Assembly (NCBI GenBank): GCA_002694745.1
Contig: NZMY01000053.1
Location: forward strand, 1 to 64,000
Length of the DNA: 64,000 nt
Reading direction: 5' to 3'
From: Croceicoccus sp.
Lineage (GTDB): Bacteria; Pseudomonadota; Alphaproteobacteria; Sphingomonadales; Sphingomonadaceae
Each line of letters begins with the position of its first letter. Positions within the stretch are counted from its first letter, which is position 1. Made by a program: the position numbers and the translations under genes. This document shows positions 33,877 to 43,270 of the stretch, piece by piece. The notes below the pieces were generated by a model, which did not search any database, was not told where the DNA came from, and saw only the letters and a list, made by a program, of their open reading frames with translations.

Positions 33877-34390
33877 CTGGGGCCTGCATCTGCTGGCGAA
33901 GGGTGGTGGATATGCGGGTGACGATGCTGTCCGCCACGTCGCGCGTCAGATTTTCCAAGGCGGTCTGCTCGGCCGCGATGGTGGCATATTCGCTGGAAAC
34001 AACGTCGATGCCCGCGTCGGCTCCGTCGGTCGCATCCAGCAGCGTCTCGCCGCTCGACAGATCGACAAGGCGATAGCGTGCGCGCAACGTTCGGCGTTCG
34101 CGGCCGATCGTATCGTCGCCCAGCAGGCCCAATCCGGTCAGCTGATCGTCGAGCACGACGTCCAGCCGATAGCGCGACCCCCCGCCGTCCGTGCCCATGC
34201 GCTGCTGCAAGGCATCGCGCATCAGCCAGCCGCTCTGCCCCGGAATGGGCGCGATCTCTACCGCCGAAAGGCCCTGCGCCACCGCGCCCGATCCGCCGCC
34301 TGCATAGACCGGCTGTAGCGCGCAGCCGCCCAGCATGGGCGCGGCGAAGCATGCGAGAAGAAGAGCCGGCAGAAGGGCGTTCCAGCGCAT
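33863..34390 (-). CDS. lptE: LPS-assembly lipoprotein LptE
   Basis: 175 residues: lipoprotein signal with lipobox MLGGC (Cys23), then ALQPVYAGG, typical of LptE, and a mixed alpha/beta domain. LptE plugs the LptD barrel in the outer membrane. The gene overlaps the leuS stop by one base and holA by 14 bp, the leuS-lptE-holA order widespread in proteobacteria. Sequence similarity of LptE is always weak, so position plus lipobox carry much of the call. Confidence 0.85.
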   Translation of the reverse strand: MRWNALLPALLLACFAAPMLGGCALQPVYAGGGSGAVAQGLSAVEIAPIPGQSGWLMRDALQQRMGTDGGGSRYRLDVVLDDQLTGLGLLGDDTIGRERRTLRARYRLVDLSSGETLLDATDGADAGIDVVSSEYATIAAEQTALENLTRDVADSIVTRISTTLRQQMQAPVEDQ

Positions 34391-36912
34391 CAGATGACCA
34401 GATTGACCAGGCGATCGGGCACCACGATCACCTTGCGGATTTCGGCGCCTTCAAGGTTGCGCTGAACTTTCTCGCTGGCGAGGGCAAGCGCCTCGAGTTC
34501 CTCTTTCGGCAGGCCCTTGGGCACGGTCAGCGTGTCGCGCAGCTTGCCCTTGACCTGCACCGCGACGGTCACCTCGTCCTCCACCAGCAGGGCGGGATCG
34601 ACCTTGGGCCATGCGGCTTCCGCCACCAGCCCGGCCTGTCCGGCGCGCGACCAAGCCTCTTCGGCCAGATGCGGCATCATCGGCGAGACCAGCTTCATCA
34701 GCGACAGGATCGCTTCGCTAAGGCTTGCGCTGGGGGCGGCCTTTTCGACCACGCCGGTCAGTTCGTAGATGCGGGCGACCGCCTTGTTGAAGGACAAAGC
34801 CTCGATATCCTCGGCCACGGCGGCGACGGTCTGATGCTGCTTGCGCGCGACTGCCTTGTCGTCGCCTGCCGCCTCGGCGTCATACTGGCCGAACAGGCGC
34901 CACAGGCGCTGCACGAAGCGGCCGCAGCCCTCGATGCCTGCTTCGCTCCACGGCAGGTCGCGTTCGGGCGGGCTGTCCGACAGCATGAACCAGCGCACCG
35001 CATCCGCGCCGTACTGGGCGATGATCTCGTCCGGGTCGACGACGTTCTTCTTCGACTTGGACATCTTGATCACGCGGCCGATCTCGACCGGCTGGCCGCC
35101 ATCAACCAGCACCGCGCTGTCGCTGGACCGGTTCACCTCTGACGGGGCATAATAGACGGTCCGGCCGTTTTCCTCGCGGCTATAGGTCTCATGCGTGACC
35201 ATGCCCTGCGTGAACAATTGCGCGAAGGGCTCCTTCACGTCGATCAGCCCGCAATGCGCCAGCGCCCGCGTCCAGAACCTTGCATAGAGCAGGTGCAGGA
35301 TCGCATGCTCGATCCCGCCGATATACTGGCCCACGGGCAGCCACTGCGCGATCTCGTCCTTGTCGAAGGGCTTGTCGCCCGGCTGGCTGGCAAAGCGCAG
35401 GAAATACCAACTGGAATCGACGAATGTGTCCAGCGTATCGGTCTCGCGCCGCGCCGCGCCGCCGCATTTCGGGCAGTCGGTGTGCTTCCACGTCGGATGG
35501 CGCTCCAGCGGATTGCCCGGCGTCTTGAAGTCCACATCTTCGGGCAGGACCACCGGAAGCCGGTCTTCGGGCACCGGCACCACGCCGCAGGTGTCACAGT
35601 GGATGAACGGGATCGGCGTGCCCCAATAACGCTGGCGCGAAACGCCCCAGTCGCGCAGGCGGTACTGCGTTTTGGGCGTGCCCCAGCCGTCCTCGGCAGC
35701 GCGTGTGATGATCGCGCGCTTGGCCTCGTCCACAGGCAGGCCGGTCAGGAAATCGGAATTGACGATCACCCCTTCGCCCGATTCCGCCTCGCCGGCGAAA
35801 GGCTTGTCCGCTTCATCGGCGTTCGGCGCGACCACGCGCGGGATCGGCAGGCCGTATTTGGTCGCGAATTCGAAGTCGCGCTGGTCGTGCCCGGGCACCG
35901 CCATGATCGCGCCGGTGCCATATTCCATCAGCACGAAATTGGCGATCCAGACAGGCAGATCCTTACCCGTGAAGGGATGCGCGACGGTCAGGCCGGTGTC
36001 GTAACCCAGCTTCTCCGCCGTCTCCAGCTCTGCTGCCGTGGTCCCGCCCGCGCGGCATTTCTCGATGAATTCCTGTGCGAGATGGTCGGTCGCGGCGACG
36101 GCCTGCGCAATCGGATGCTCGGCCGCAACGGCGACGAAGCTTGCGCCGAAGATCGTGTCGGGTCGCGTGGTATAGACCTCGATGGTCTCGTCGAAATTGC
36201 TGCCCTTGAAATGGGCCTGCAGGCCGGTCGACTTGCCGATCCAGTTTTCCTGCATCAGCCGGACCTTCTCGGGCCATTTGTCGAGGCCATCCAGCCCTTC
36301 CAGCAGCTCGTCCGCGAACTGGGTGATCTTCAGGAACCACTGCGAAAGCTTGCGCTTTTCGACCAGCGCGCCCGAACGCCAGCCGCGCCCGTCGATCACC
36401 TGCTCATTCGCCAGCACGGTCATGTCGACCGGATCCCAGTTCACCGCCGATTCCTTGCGATAGACCAGGCCCGCTTCGTACAGCTTTAGGAACAGCGCCT
36501 GTTCCTGCCCGTAATATTCCGCGTCGCAGGTCGCGAATTCGCGGCTCCAGTCCAGCGCAAAGCCCAGGCGCTGCAGCTGCGCCTTCATGTTGGCGATATT
36601 GTCGCGGGTCCAGCCGCCGGGGTGCACGCCCTTTTCCATGGCGGCGTTTTCGGCGGGCATGCCGAATGCGTCCCAGCCCATCGGGTGCAGCACTTCGTGC
36701 CCGGTCATCGCTTTGAAGCGCGCCAGCACGTCGCCCATCGTGTAATTGCGCACATGGCCGATATGGATACGGCCCGAGGGGTAGGGAAACATCTCCAGCA
36801 CATAGCTCTTGGGCTTGGTGCTCGCGCTGTCGGCGCGAAAAATCCCCGCCTCGTCCCAGGCGCGCTGCCAGCGTCCGTCGGCGCTGGACGGTTCGAAACG
36901 CTCTTCGGTCAT
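34390..36912 (-). CDS. leuS: Leucyl-tRNA synthetase
   Basis: An 840-residue class I synthetase. The HIGH motif ([16 protein letters not shown], residues ~43-58) and KMSKS ([10 protein letters not shown], near residue 615) are present. The editing domain ([20 protein letters not shown] and related) is inserted between them, with zinc-type cysteines ([28 protein letters not shown]). The frame runs on upstream, but the ATG at 36910-36912 (MTEERFEPS) starts the family's conserved N-terminus. It lies 32 bp after the DUF3576 gene in a four-gene operon. Confidence 0.97.
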   Translation of the reverse strand: MTEERFEPSSADGRWQRAWDEAGIFRADSASTKPKSYVLEMFPYPSGRIHIGHVRNYTMGDVLARFKAMTGHEVLHPMGWDAFGMPAENAAMEKGVHPGGWTRDNIANMKAQLQRLGFALDWSREFATCDAEYYGQEQALFLKLYEAGLVYRKESAVNWDPVDMTVLANEQVIDGRGWRSGALVEKRKLSQWFLKITQFADELLEGLDGLDKWPEKVRLMQENWIGKSTGLQAHFKGSNFDETIEVYTTRPDTIFGASFVAVAAEHPIAQAVAATDHLAQEFIEKCRAGGTTAAELETAEKLGYDTGLTVAHPFTGKDLPVWIANFVLMEYGTGAIMAVPGHDQRDFEFATKYGLPIPRVVAPNADEADKPFAGEAESGEGVIVNSDFLTGLPVDEAKRAIITRAAEDGWGTPKTQYRLRDWGVSRQRYWGTPIPFIHCDTCGVVPVPEDRLPVVLPEDVDFKTPGNPLERHPTWKHTDCPKCGGAARRETDTLDTFVDSSWYFLRFASQPGDKPFDKDEIAQWLPVGQYIGGIEHAILHLLYARFWTRALAHCGLIDVKEPFAQLFTQGMVTHETYSREENGRTVYYAPSEVNRSSDSAVLVDGGQPVEIGRVIKMSKSKKNVVDPDEIIAQYGADAVRWFMLSDSPPERDLPWSEAGIEGCGRFVQRLWRLFGQYDAEAAGDDKAVARKQHQTVAAVAEDIEALSFNKAVARIYELTGVVEKAAPSASLSEAILSLMKLVSPMMPHLAEEAWSRAGQAGLVAEAAWPKVDPALLVEDEVTVAVQVKGKLRDTLTVPKGLPKEELEALALASEKVQRNLEGAEIRKVIVVPDRLVNLVI

Positions 36913-36944
36913 TGCCTGATGCCTGCCTCTGATACTTGCAAGCG

Positions 36945-37448
36945 TCAGCCCATCAACGCGTCGCGGCGCATCTCGCGGGCGCGGGTCAGGATGATGTCTT
37001 CCAGCTTCTGCACCGTCGCGGCCTGCACCGGAGCGCCGACCCACTGGCCGCCGCTCATCACCTCGCGGCTGGCGTTCACGCGCAGCGCGTCGGCGCGCAG
37101 GTCCTGATCGAGGATGGTGACGGTCACCTTCATGCGCTCGGCCGGATTGTTCGGATTGGTGTACCAGTCGGTGACAATCACCCCGCCGGTGCTGTCGGTC
37201 TGCAGCATGGGCATGAAGGACAGCGTGTCCAGGCTGGCGCGCCACAGATAGGCGTTGATGCCGATGGTGGTGACATTCGCGGCGGCGAGGTCCGTCTCGA
37301 CCCGCTTGTTGCCACCGCCACAAGCGGCGAGTGCTGCAATCATCCCGGCGGCCACGATGGCGCGGACCGATGCACGGCGCAGGTTAAGGCCGCTGGCGGC
37401 GTCCATGGAGTCGGCCATGGGGGCGGGGTGCAACGGGGTCGCGGTCAT
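36945..37448 (-). CDS. DUF3576-domain lipoprotein
   Basis: 167 residues from the ATG at 37446-37448. The signal peptide ends in lipobox ALAAC (Cys43), followed by the DUF3576 core: [21 protein letters not shown], then [21 protein letters not shown] and the end of the domain at RRDAL. The family is restricted mainly to alphaproteobacteria and is regularly found upstream of leuS, but its role is not known; an envelope role is suggested by the lipid anchor and the lptE neighbour. An ATG at 37418 is an alternative start. Confidence 0.85.
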   Translation of the reverse strand: MTATPLHPAPMADSMDAASGLNLRRASVRAIVAAGMIAALAACGGGNKRVETDLAAANVTTIGINAYLWRASLDTLSFMPMLQTDSTGGVIVTDWYTNPNNPAERMKVTVTILDQDLRADALRVNASREVMSGGQWVGAPVQAATVQKLEDIILTRAREMRRDALMG

Positions 37449-37493
37449 GATGGCGAAATTCTTCCTGTTCTGCTTGCGGTCGGCCGAATGCAT

Positions 37494-37970
37494 GTCCTTG
37501 TGGCATGCGCATCCGGCTGGGCGGGGGTTGCTCTATCACCGCGATCGCACGGCGGGCAAGCTTTCAGCACGAGCCTGTGTGACACGGGGCTGAACGAGTC
37601 GCGAGGGGAATCCATGGGAGCGCTATCACGCCCGCATGTAAGTTTCGTCGGCGCCCCGCTCGGACATGCTGTCGATTTCATGCAACAGCAACAATCAAGA
37701 GTCACATGTGGCGGCCTAAATCGCTTTGCAGGCTTTGGTTTTTCGTTTTATACACAGACCTGCACACCGCATCTTGCGTTTGGCTTGTCGAGTCGACGCA
37801 AATCTCGCAAACGACCGCGGGGTGCGGGTCTTGCGATCGCCGCGGCTGATGGCCACATCGGCATATTCGCAAGGTGGTTAACGTGCCGGTCAGGCGGTTC
37901 GTGAGAGCCGCGACTGAACTAGGTCCAAGGCGGGGCGATACCCGTCGGGATCGCAGGGAATTGGATTGAG
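37494..37970. other. Long intergenic region without a recognised gene
   Basis: About 480 bp lie between the divergent DUF3576 gene and the secreted repeat protein. No convincing open frame starts here, and no terminator, tRNA or insertion-sequence end was found. Bases ~37680-37800 are clearly less GC-rich than the surroundings, as promoter regions often are. A single TTAAC (37878) is present. It most likely holds the two divergent promoters. Confidence 0.5.
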
Positions 37971-38789
37971 GTGGACGTGACCGTGTTGGGGGCTCTTGGC
38001 AGAAAGCGCGTGGCGCATGCGGCGATGGCCGCTGCGGCAGTCTGTGCATTCGGTGCCGCTCTGCCGCCCGCCGTAGCCGCCGTTTCCGATCTTGTGGCCG
38101 CCGATGATTCGCGCCGTTCCCTCAGCATCGCCGCCGGCGGTGATCTTGGCGGTTTTACGCCTGCTTCTGCCGATCCGCGCCTGCTCGCCTCGCTGGCTTC
38201 CATTCGTGAGGGCGCGAAGGGCGATGCAGGTATGTTCCGCTTTACGCCCGCCGGGGTGAAGGAAGCCGCCAGTCGTGCGGTGACCGTTGCCGTTCGCGTC
38301 GATTCGTCGATCGCGCGGTCCAATTCGCTGCGCAAGACCGCCGCTTCGGGTGAGACGGGGCTGGGTGTCGCCGGTGTTGCGCCGGTCGCCTTCAACCTGG
38401 GCATGGCACGCGGCTATCAAAGCTTCTCGCAGTCGGCGAAGATTTCAGACGCCATCGAACCCGGTCTGGGCAAGAGTTTCCTTCCCGAAGGGGTGAAGGA
38501 AATTGATGCGCCCGATCTGTCGCGGTTTACGCCCGCCAAGAAGAAGTCGGGCGAAAGCCGCTTTGGCGGTGTCGTGGAACTGAACGAAGGCGTCGTTCCC
38601 GGCCGCGCACCGCGCACCTTTGCGGATGGTGAGCAATCGGTCGATGTCAGCGGTTCCTATCGCGTGACGGGCAATCTGCGCGTGACGGCCGGCGTTCGCT
38701 ATTCGGCAGAGCGTGAGCGACTGGGCTCCATCGCTGATGGCCAGCAGGACAACCAGTCCGTCTATGTCGGGACCCGTTTCCGCTTCTAA
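37971..38789 (+). CDS. Secreted protein with FTPA/GVKE repeats and beta-barrel-like end
   Basis: 272 residues from a GTG start (37971; GTGs at 37977 and 37983 are alternatives). Residues ~1-37 form a signal peptide. The middle contains short repeated motifs: GGFTPASADP, FRFTPAGVKEA, FLPEGVKEI and SRFTPAKKKSG. The C-terminal ~60 residues read as alternating strands (YRVTGNLRVTAGVRY) and end in YVGTRFRF, an aromatic C-terminus typical of outer-membrane barrel proteins. No domain family recognised; predicted periplasmic or outer-membrane. Confidence 0.65.
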   Translation: MDVTVLGALGRKRVAHAAMAAAAVCAFGAALPPAVAAVSDLVAADDSRRSLSIAAGGDLGGFTPASADPRLLASLASIREGAKGDAGMFRFTPAGVKEAASRAVTVAVRVDSSIARSNSLRKTAASGETGLGVAGVAPVAFNLGMARGYQSFSQSAKISDAIEPGLGKSFLPEGVKEIDAPDLSRFTPAKKKSGESRFGGVVELNEGVVPGRAPRTFADGEQSVDVSGSYRVTGNLRVTAGVRYSAERERLGSIADGQQDNQSVYVGTRFRF

Positions 38790-38979
38790 AGGTGCGGGAC
38801 AATTGTCCTGACCGCCGTCTACCTGCGTCGACCTGCGGGGCTTGCGACCGCAACGTCGCCTCTTCGTCAAATTGCTGATCCATCGGGGCTTACGGCGCAA
38901 CGGAATTCCGCTTGCCGCCTTTTTGACGAGTGCCTAGGCTCGTGGTCGGAGAGGGTGCAGAACTGAAGGGGAAGCACGG

Positions 38980-39702
38980 ATGAGCAGAGTGGCAGTCGTC
39001 ACGGGCGGCACGCGCGGTATTGGCGAAGGTATCAGCCTTGCCCTGAAAGATATGGGCTATACCGTGGTCGCGAACTATGGCGGGAATGAGCAGAAGGCGC
39101 AGGAATTCACTGAGAATACCGGCATTCCCAGTTACAAATTCGACGTCGGCGATCACGATGCCGTCATGGCGGGATGCCAGCAGATTGCATCCGACGTCGG
39201 CGAAATCGACATCGTCGTGAATAATGCGGGCATCACGCGCGACGGCGTGCTCCACAGGATGAGCTGGGACGACTGGAACGAGGTGATGCGTATCAACCTC
39301 GGCGGTTGTTTTAACATGGCCAAGGCGACCTTTCCCGGCATGCGCGAGCGCAAGTGGGGCCGCATCGTCAATATCGGATCGGTCAACGGGCAGGCGGGCC
39401 AGTACGGCCAGGTGAACTATGCCGCTGCCAAGTCCGGCATTCACGGTTTCACCAAGGCGCTGGCGCAGGAAGGCGCGAAATATGGCGTTACGGTCAACGC
39501 CATCGCTCCGGGCTATATCGATACCGACATGGTGGCGGCTGTGCCCGAGCCGGTGCTTGAGAAGATCATCGCGAAGATCCCCGTCGGCCGGCTGGGCCAT
39601 GCCGACGAGATCGCGCGCGGTGTCGCATTCCTGTGCGCGGAAGAGGCCACCTTCGTGACCGGCGCGACGCTGTCGATCAACGGCGGCCAGCACATGTATT
39701 GA
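38980..39702 (+). CDS. phaB: Acetoacetyl-CoA reductase (PhaB)
   Basis: A 240-residue short-chain dehydrogenase that makes (R)-3-hydroxybutyryl-CoA for PHA synthesis with NADPH. It shows the nucleotide-binding VTGGTRGIGEG, the NNAGITRD motif, the catalytic triad region NIGSVNGQAGQYGQVNYAAAK (Ser, Tyr, Lys) and the PhaB-typical GGCFNMAKATFPGM. FabG is the main alternative; length, the GQYGQVNY motif and the nearby phaZ favour PhaB. Single gene closed by the strong bidirectional terminator at 39730. Confidence 0.88.
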   Translation: MSRVAVVTGGTRGIGEGISLALKDMGYTVVANYGGNEQKAQEFTENTGIPSYKFDVGDHDAVMAGCQQIASDVGEIDIVVNNAGITRDGVLHRMSWDDWNEVMRINLGGCFNMAKATFPGMRERKWGRIVNIGSVNGQAGQYGQVNYAAAKSGIHGFTKALAQEGAKYGVTVNAIAPGYIDTDMVAAVPEPVLEKIIAKIPVGRLGHADEIARGVAFLCAEEATFVTGATLSINGGQHMY

Positions 39703-39729
39703 TTGCCTTTCGCCGAAAGGGCGCAAGGA

Positions 39730-39762
39730 AAAAGGGGCAGGCGTCCGGCGCCTGCCCCTTTT
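39730..39762. terminator. Bidirectional intrinsic terminator between phaB and ctrA
   Basis: AAAAGGGGCAGGCG and CGCCTGCCCCTTTT form a perfect 14-bp stem with a 5-nt loop. T-runs are available on both strands, so it serves convergent phaB and ctrA. Confidence 0.9.
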
Positions 39763-39787
39763 CGTTTGTCCAGCCGTTGGCGAGCGA

Positions 39788-40483
39788 TCAGGCCGCCTGC
39801 GCCTCCGCACCCGGATCGCGCAGCACATAGCCGCGGCCCCAGACCGTTTCGATGTAATTGTCGCCGCTGCAGGCCGTCGCCAGCTTCTTGCGCAGCTTGC
39901 AGATGAAGACGTCGATGATCTTGAGTTCGGGCTCGTCCATCCCATTATAAAGATGGTTGAGGAACATTTCCTTGGTCAGCGTCGTGCCCTTGCGAAGCGA
40001 GAGCAGCTCCAGCATCGCATATTCCTTGCCGGTCAGATGCACGCGAGCACCGTCGACTTCGACCGTCTTGGTGTCGAGATTGACCGAGAGCTTGCCGGTG
40101 CGGATCACCGACTGCGAGTGGCCCTTGGAACGGCGCACCACGGCGTGGATGCGGGCGACCAGTTCCTCGCGGTGGAAAGGCTTGGTCACGTAATCGTCGG
40201 CACCAAAGCCAAAACTGCGGACCTTGGAATCCATCTCGGCAATGCCCGACAGGATCAGCACCGGCGTCTGCACCTTGGCGACGCGCAGCTTCTTGAGCAC
40301 GTCATAGCCATGCATGTCGGGCAGGTTCAGGTCGAGCAGGATGATGTCGTAATCATAGAGCTTGCCGAGATCGAGGCCCTCTTCACCAAGGTCGGTCTGG
40401 TAAACGTTGAACCCCTCGGTTGTGAGCATCAGTTCGATGGCCTTTGCCGTCGTCGGCTCGTCTTCGATCAGCAGGATACGCAT
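39788..40483 (-). CDS. ctrA: Cell-cycle response regulator CtrA
   Basis: A 231-residue OmpR-class regulator: receiver domain with the phospho-acceptor Asp51 ([16 protein letters not shown]) and TKPFHREE, and a C-terminal winged helix ([20 protein letters not shown], then [20 protein letters not shown]). These segments are nearly identical to Caulobacter CtrA. CtrA controls cell cycle, motility and pili by binding TTAA-N7-TTAA sites. The ATG at 40481-40483 ([10 protein letters not shown]) is the family start; the upstream extension to 40513 is ignored. Its promoter region carries TTAA motifs. Downstream of rpoN on the same strand. Confidence 0.97.
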   Translation of the reverse strand: MRILLIEDEPTTAKAIELMLTTEGFNVYQTDLGEEGLDLGKLYDYDIILLDLNLPDMHGYDVLKKLRVAKVQTPVLILSGIAEMDSKVRSFGFGADDYVTKPFHREELVARIHAVVRRSKGHSQSVIRTGKLSVNLDTKTVEVDGARVHLTGKEYAMLELLSLRKGTTLTKEMFLNHLYNGMDEPELKIIDVFICKLRKKLATACSGDNYIETVWGRGYVLRDPGAEAQAA

Positions 40484-40551
40484 ATGGTTTAGCCCCCTTG
40501 AAGGTCGGCTCATCCACCCTGTCGGGAGCCAACCGTAAACGCGATGTTCAA

Positions 40552-40604
40552 TTAACCATACGAAAGGTGACCCAGAAAGGTTAATAAAGCTTAAAAGGTC
40601 TTAA
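40552..40604 (-). promoter_or_regulatory. CtrA-type sites in the ctrA promoter
   Basis: TTAA occurs at 40581, 40591 and 40601, exactly one helical turn apart (TTAA-N6-TTAA-N6-TTAA), and the half-site TTAACCAT lies at 40552-40559, 68 bp before the ctrA ATG. CtrA regulates its own gene in relatives. Spacing is N6 rather than the canonical N7. Confidence 0.55.
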
Positions 40605-40716
40605 CGGAGAATTTTGAGTTATGATTGCAACAGTTTCCGGCCGCAAAACCCGTTTTTGAATCGCGCGCGGCACGATCCGAATCGGACCTGGCAATCTTTC
40701 GACGAAAGCTCGGCGT

Positions 40717-42189
40717 TCAGCCTGCGCGGGCCAGGGCCTTTTGACGCCGCCGCTGTACCGACGAACCCAGTCCCGCCGCCTCGCGATATTTGGCGACGGT
40801 GCGGCGAGCGATTTCGTAACCCTGTTTCTTCAGTTCGGTGACCAGCGCGTCGTCGGACAGGATGGCATCGGCCGGTTCGGCATCGATCAGCGTCTTGATC
40901 GCCGCCTTGACCGCCTCGGCAGAGGCCGCGCCCTGATCGATTGATGGGTCCGCTCCGCCCGAAGAGCTGACGCCTGAGGCGAAGAAGAAGCGCAATTCGA
41001 AACAGCCGCGCGGGCAGTGCAGGAACTTGTTGGCGGTGACGCGGCTGACGGTCGATTCGTGCAGCTCGGTCGCCTCGGCCACCTCGCGCCGCGTCAGCGG
41101 GACGAGGGCGGACACGCCGCGCAGGAAGAAGCCTTCCTGCCTGCGCACGATTTCACGCGCCACCGTCAGGATCGTGCGTTGCCGCTGATCCAGCGCGCGG
41201 ACGAGGCGGTTGGCATCGGCCAGCTGCTCGCCCAGCCAGCTGCTGGCTGCCTTGTCGCGGCAGGACGGGCTGACGCGGGCATGATAGGCCCTGTCGACGA
41301 CCAGCCGTGGCAGGTTTTCGCGGTTCAGCGACACCAGCCATCCCGACACGCCGCCGCCGCGAACGAGCACGTCCGGCACGACGGGCGGGGCAGGCTCCAC
41401 CCCGAACATATGGCCGGGACGCGGATCGCAGCTGCGGATATCGGCGATCATTTGCGCCAGATCCTCGTCATCGGCGCGGCACATGCGCTTGAGCTGCGCA
41501 AAATTGCCCTTCGCCAGCAGATCGAGATTGTTGAGCATCAGCGTGATGCAGGGATCCAGCCGGTCCCGCTCGGCCAGTTGCAGCGAGATGCATTCGGCCA
41601 GATCGCGCGCGCCCACGCCCGTGGGTTCCAGCGACTGCACCATGCGCAGGGCCGTTTCGGCATCGCCGCGCGATACGCCAAGATCGTTCGCCAGTTCCTC
41701 GAGCGGAACGGTCAGATAGCCCGCCTCGTCCAGCCGCCCGATAATCTGGCGGGCGATGAACATCTGCTCCGGCGTGCCATGCACGAGGTAAAGCTGTTCG
41801 TGCAGATGTTCGGACAGCGTCGGCCCGCCGCCGGACGCAAAATCGGAAAAATCGCCATCGAAGCCGCTGCCGCCCGCGCCCGATGAGGAGAAGTCGCCGA
41901 AATCGCCGGTATCTCGATCGCGGTCGAGCGATTCGGGCGCGAGATCGAGCGCACTTTCGCCGCCGGGGGCGCCCGCTTCGGCAGGCTCTTCCGATTTGGG
42001 ATCGATCTTCTTCTCGACCTCGCCTTCCTGACCCGACACGCGCAGCAGCGGATTGGCGGCCGCGGCGTCCATCAGCACGGCCTCAAGCTCTAGATTCGAC
42101 AATTGCAGCAGGCCGATCGCCTGCTTTAGCTGGGGCGTCATCACCAGCGATTGCGATTGTCTGAGGTCGAGGCGGGGTGCGAGTGTCAT
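40717..42189 (-). CDS. rpoN: RNA polymerase sigma-54 factor
   Basis: 490 residues. Region I is seen at the start (RQSQSLVMTPQLKQAIGLLQL). An acidic region II follows around residues 60-110. The core- and DNA-binding part ends in the RpoN box ARRTVAKYRE with a basic tail. Sigma-54 directs nitrogen-related and other activator-dependent promoters; gltBD and glnE are in the same window. It follows lptB by 39 bp and precedes ctrA. A region with repeated LPLTRREVAEATELHESTVS is the helix-turn-helix. Confidence 0.95.
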   Translation of the reverse strand: MTLAPRLDLRQSQSLVMTPQLKQAIGLLQLSNLELEAVLMDAAAANPLLRVSGQEGEVEKKIDPKSEEPAEAGAPGGESALDLAPESLDRDRDTGDFGDFSSSGAGGSGFDGDFSDFASGGGPTLSEHLHEQLYLVHGTPEQMFIARQIIGRLDEAGYLTVPLEELANDLGVSRGDAETALRMVQSLEPTGVGARDLAECISLQLAERDRLDPCITLMLNNLDLLAKGNFAQLKRMCRADDEDLAQMIADIRSCDPRPGHMFGVEPAPPVVPDVLVRGGGVSGWLVSLNRENLPRLVVDRAYHARVSPSCRDKAASSWLGEQLADANRLVRALDQRQRTILTVAREIVRRQEGFFLRGVSALVPLTRREVAEATELHESTVSRVTANKFLHCPRGCFELRFFFASGVSSSGGADPSIDQGAASAEAVKAAIKTLIDAEPADAILSDDALVTELKKQGYEIARRTVAKYREAAGLGSSVQRRRQKALARAG

Positions 42190-42228
42190 GGGGAAGGGCT
42201 GGTCATCGTCTTGCGCATTCGCATCACA

Positions 42229-43197
42229 TCACAGCGTGAAGCCTTCGCCCAGATAGAGCCGGCGCACATCCTCATTCGCGACGAGGTCCTCGGGGCTGCC
42301 CGCGAACAGCACCTGTCCGCCATAGATGATCGCCGCGCGATCGACGATTTCGAGCGTCTCGCGCACATTGTGGTCGGTGATGAGCACGCCGATGCCCCTG
42401 TCCTTCAGATCGATGACAAGGCTGCGGATATCGCTGATTGACAGCGGATCGATGCCGGCGAAGGGTTCGTCCAGCAGCATGATCGACGGCTTTGCGGCCA
42501 GCGCGCGCGCAATCTCGCACCGCCGGCGTTCGCCGCCCGGCAGCGCCATCGCGGGGCTTTCGCGCAGCCGCGTCAGCCCGAACTCGTCGAGCAGGCGCTC
42601 AAGCTCGCGCGAGCGGCTGGCGGCGTCGGGTTCCGACAGTTCGAGCACGCTGGAAATGTTCTGCTCGACCGTCATGCCGCGAAAGATCGAGGTTTCCTGC
42701 GGCAGATAACCCAGGCCCAGGATCGCGCGGCGATACATCGGCAGGTTGGTGATGTCTTCGCCGTCTAGAAGGATTCGTCCCGAATCGGGTTTGACCAGAC
42801 CCATGACCGAATAGAAGCAGGTCGTCTTGCCAGCGCCATTGGGACCCAGCAGACCCAGCACTTCACCCTTGGCCACGCTGAGCGAGATGTCCGACAGGAC
42901 GACCCGCTTGTCATAGCTTTTCGCGATCGACACCACTTCCAGCCCGCCGCTTGGCGGAATGGGAGGGGCCGCGGTTTCCGCCGGGTCCACCGAGGGGTCG
43001 AGAGTGGTCTGCGTGTCGATGATCGGGCCTCCACCTTTTTGATCCAGCCTGTCAGCGCCGCCTGACGAAGGCGCATCGAATGGGCCGACAATACCATCTT
43101 GGCGCGCCGATTGAAGCCCCGATCCCGGCCATGGTGGATCATTTGGCAGGATAATTGCATCCTCCCCCGATCGATTGGCACCCGCCCGGTCTGCCAT
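42229..43197 (-). CDS. lptB: LPS export ABC transporter ATPase LptB
   Basis: 322 residues from the ATG at 43197. The ABC domain starts near residue 85 (GLEVVSIAKSYDKR) and holds Walker A (GPNGAGKTTCF), the LptB signature LPGGERRRCEIARAL, Walker B (IMLLDEPFAGIDP) and the switch His (LITDHNVRETL). LptB powers LPS extraction with LptFG. LptB is normally about 240 residues: the first ~84 here are Pro/Gly-rich and unlike the family, and no Met, Val or Leu start with a good ribosome site lies nearer the domain, so the true start is uncertain. Co-transcribed with rpoN; divergent from pmbA. Confidence 0.92.
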   Translation of the reverse strand: MADRAGANRSGEDAIILPNDPPWPGSGLQSARQDGIVGPFDAPSSGGADRLDQKGGGPIIDTQTTLDPSVDPAETAAPPIPPSGGLEVVSIAKSYDKRVVLSDISLSVAKGEVLGLLGPNGAGKTTCFYSVMGLVKPDSGRILLDGEDITNLPMYRRAILGLGYLPQETSIFRGMTVEQNISSVLELSEPDAASRSRELERLLDEFGLTRLRESPAMALPGGERRRCEIARALAAKPSIMLLDEPFAGIDPLSISDIRSLVIDLKDRGIGVLITDHNVRETLEIVDRAAIIYGGQVLFAGSPEDLVANEDVRRLYLGEGFTL

Positions 43198-43270
43198 CCA
43201 TCCCATTGCCCGCCCCATTGCCCACACGGCCGCATGTCCCTATCCGCGTTGCCATGACAGGAAAGACGAC

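Noticed and set aside
38797-38808. Palindrome GGACAATTGTCC before phaB
   Set aside because: It lies right behind the stop of the preceding gene and 170 bp from phaB; no second copy and no promoter context.
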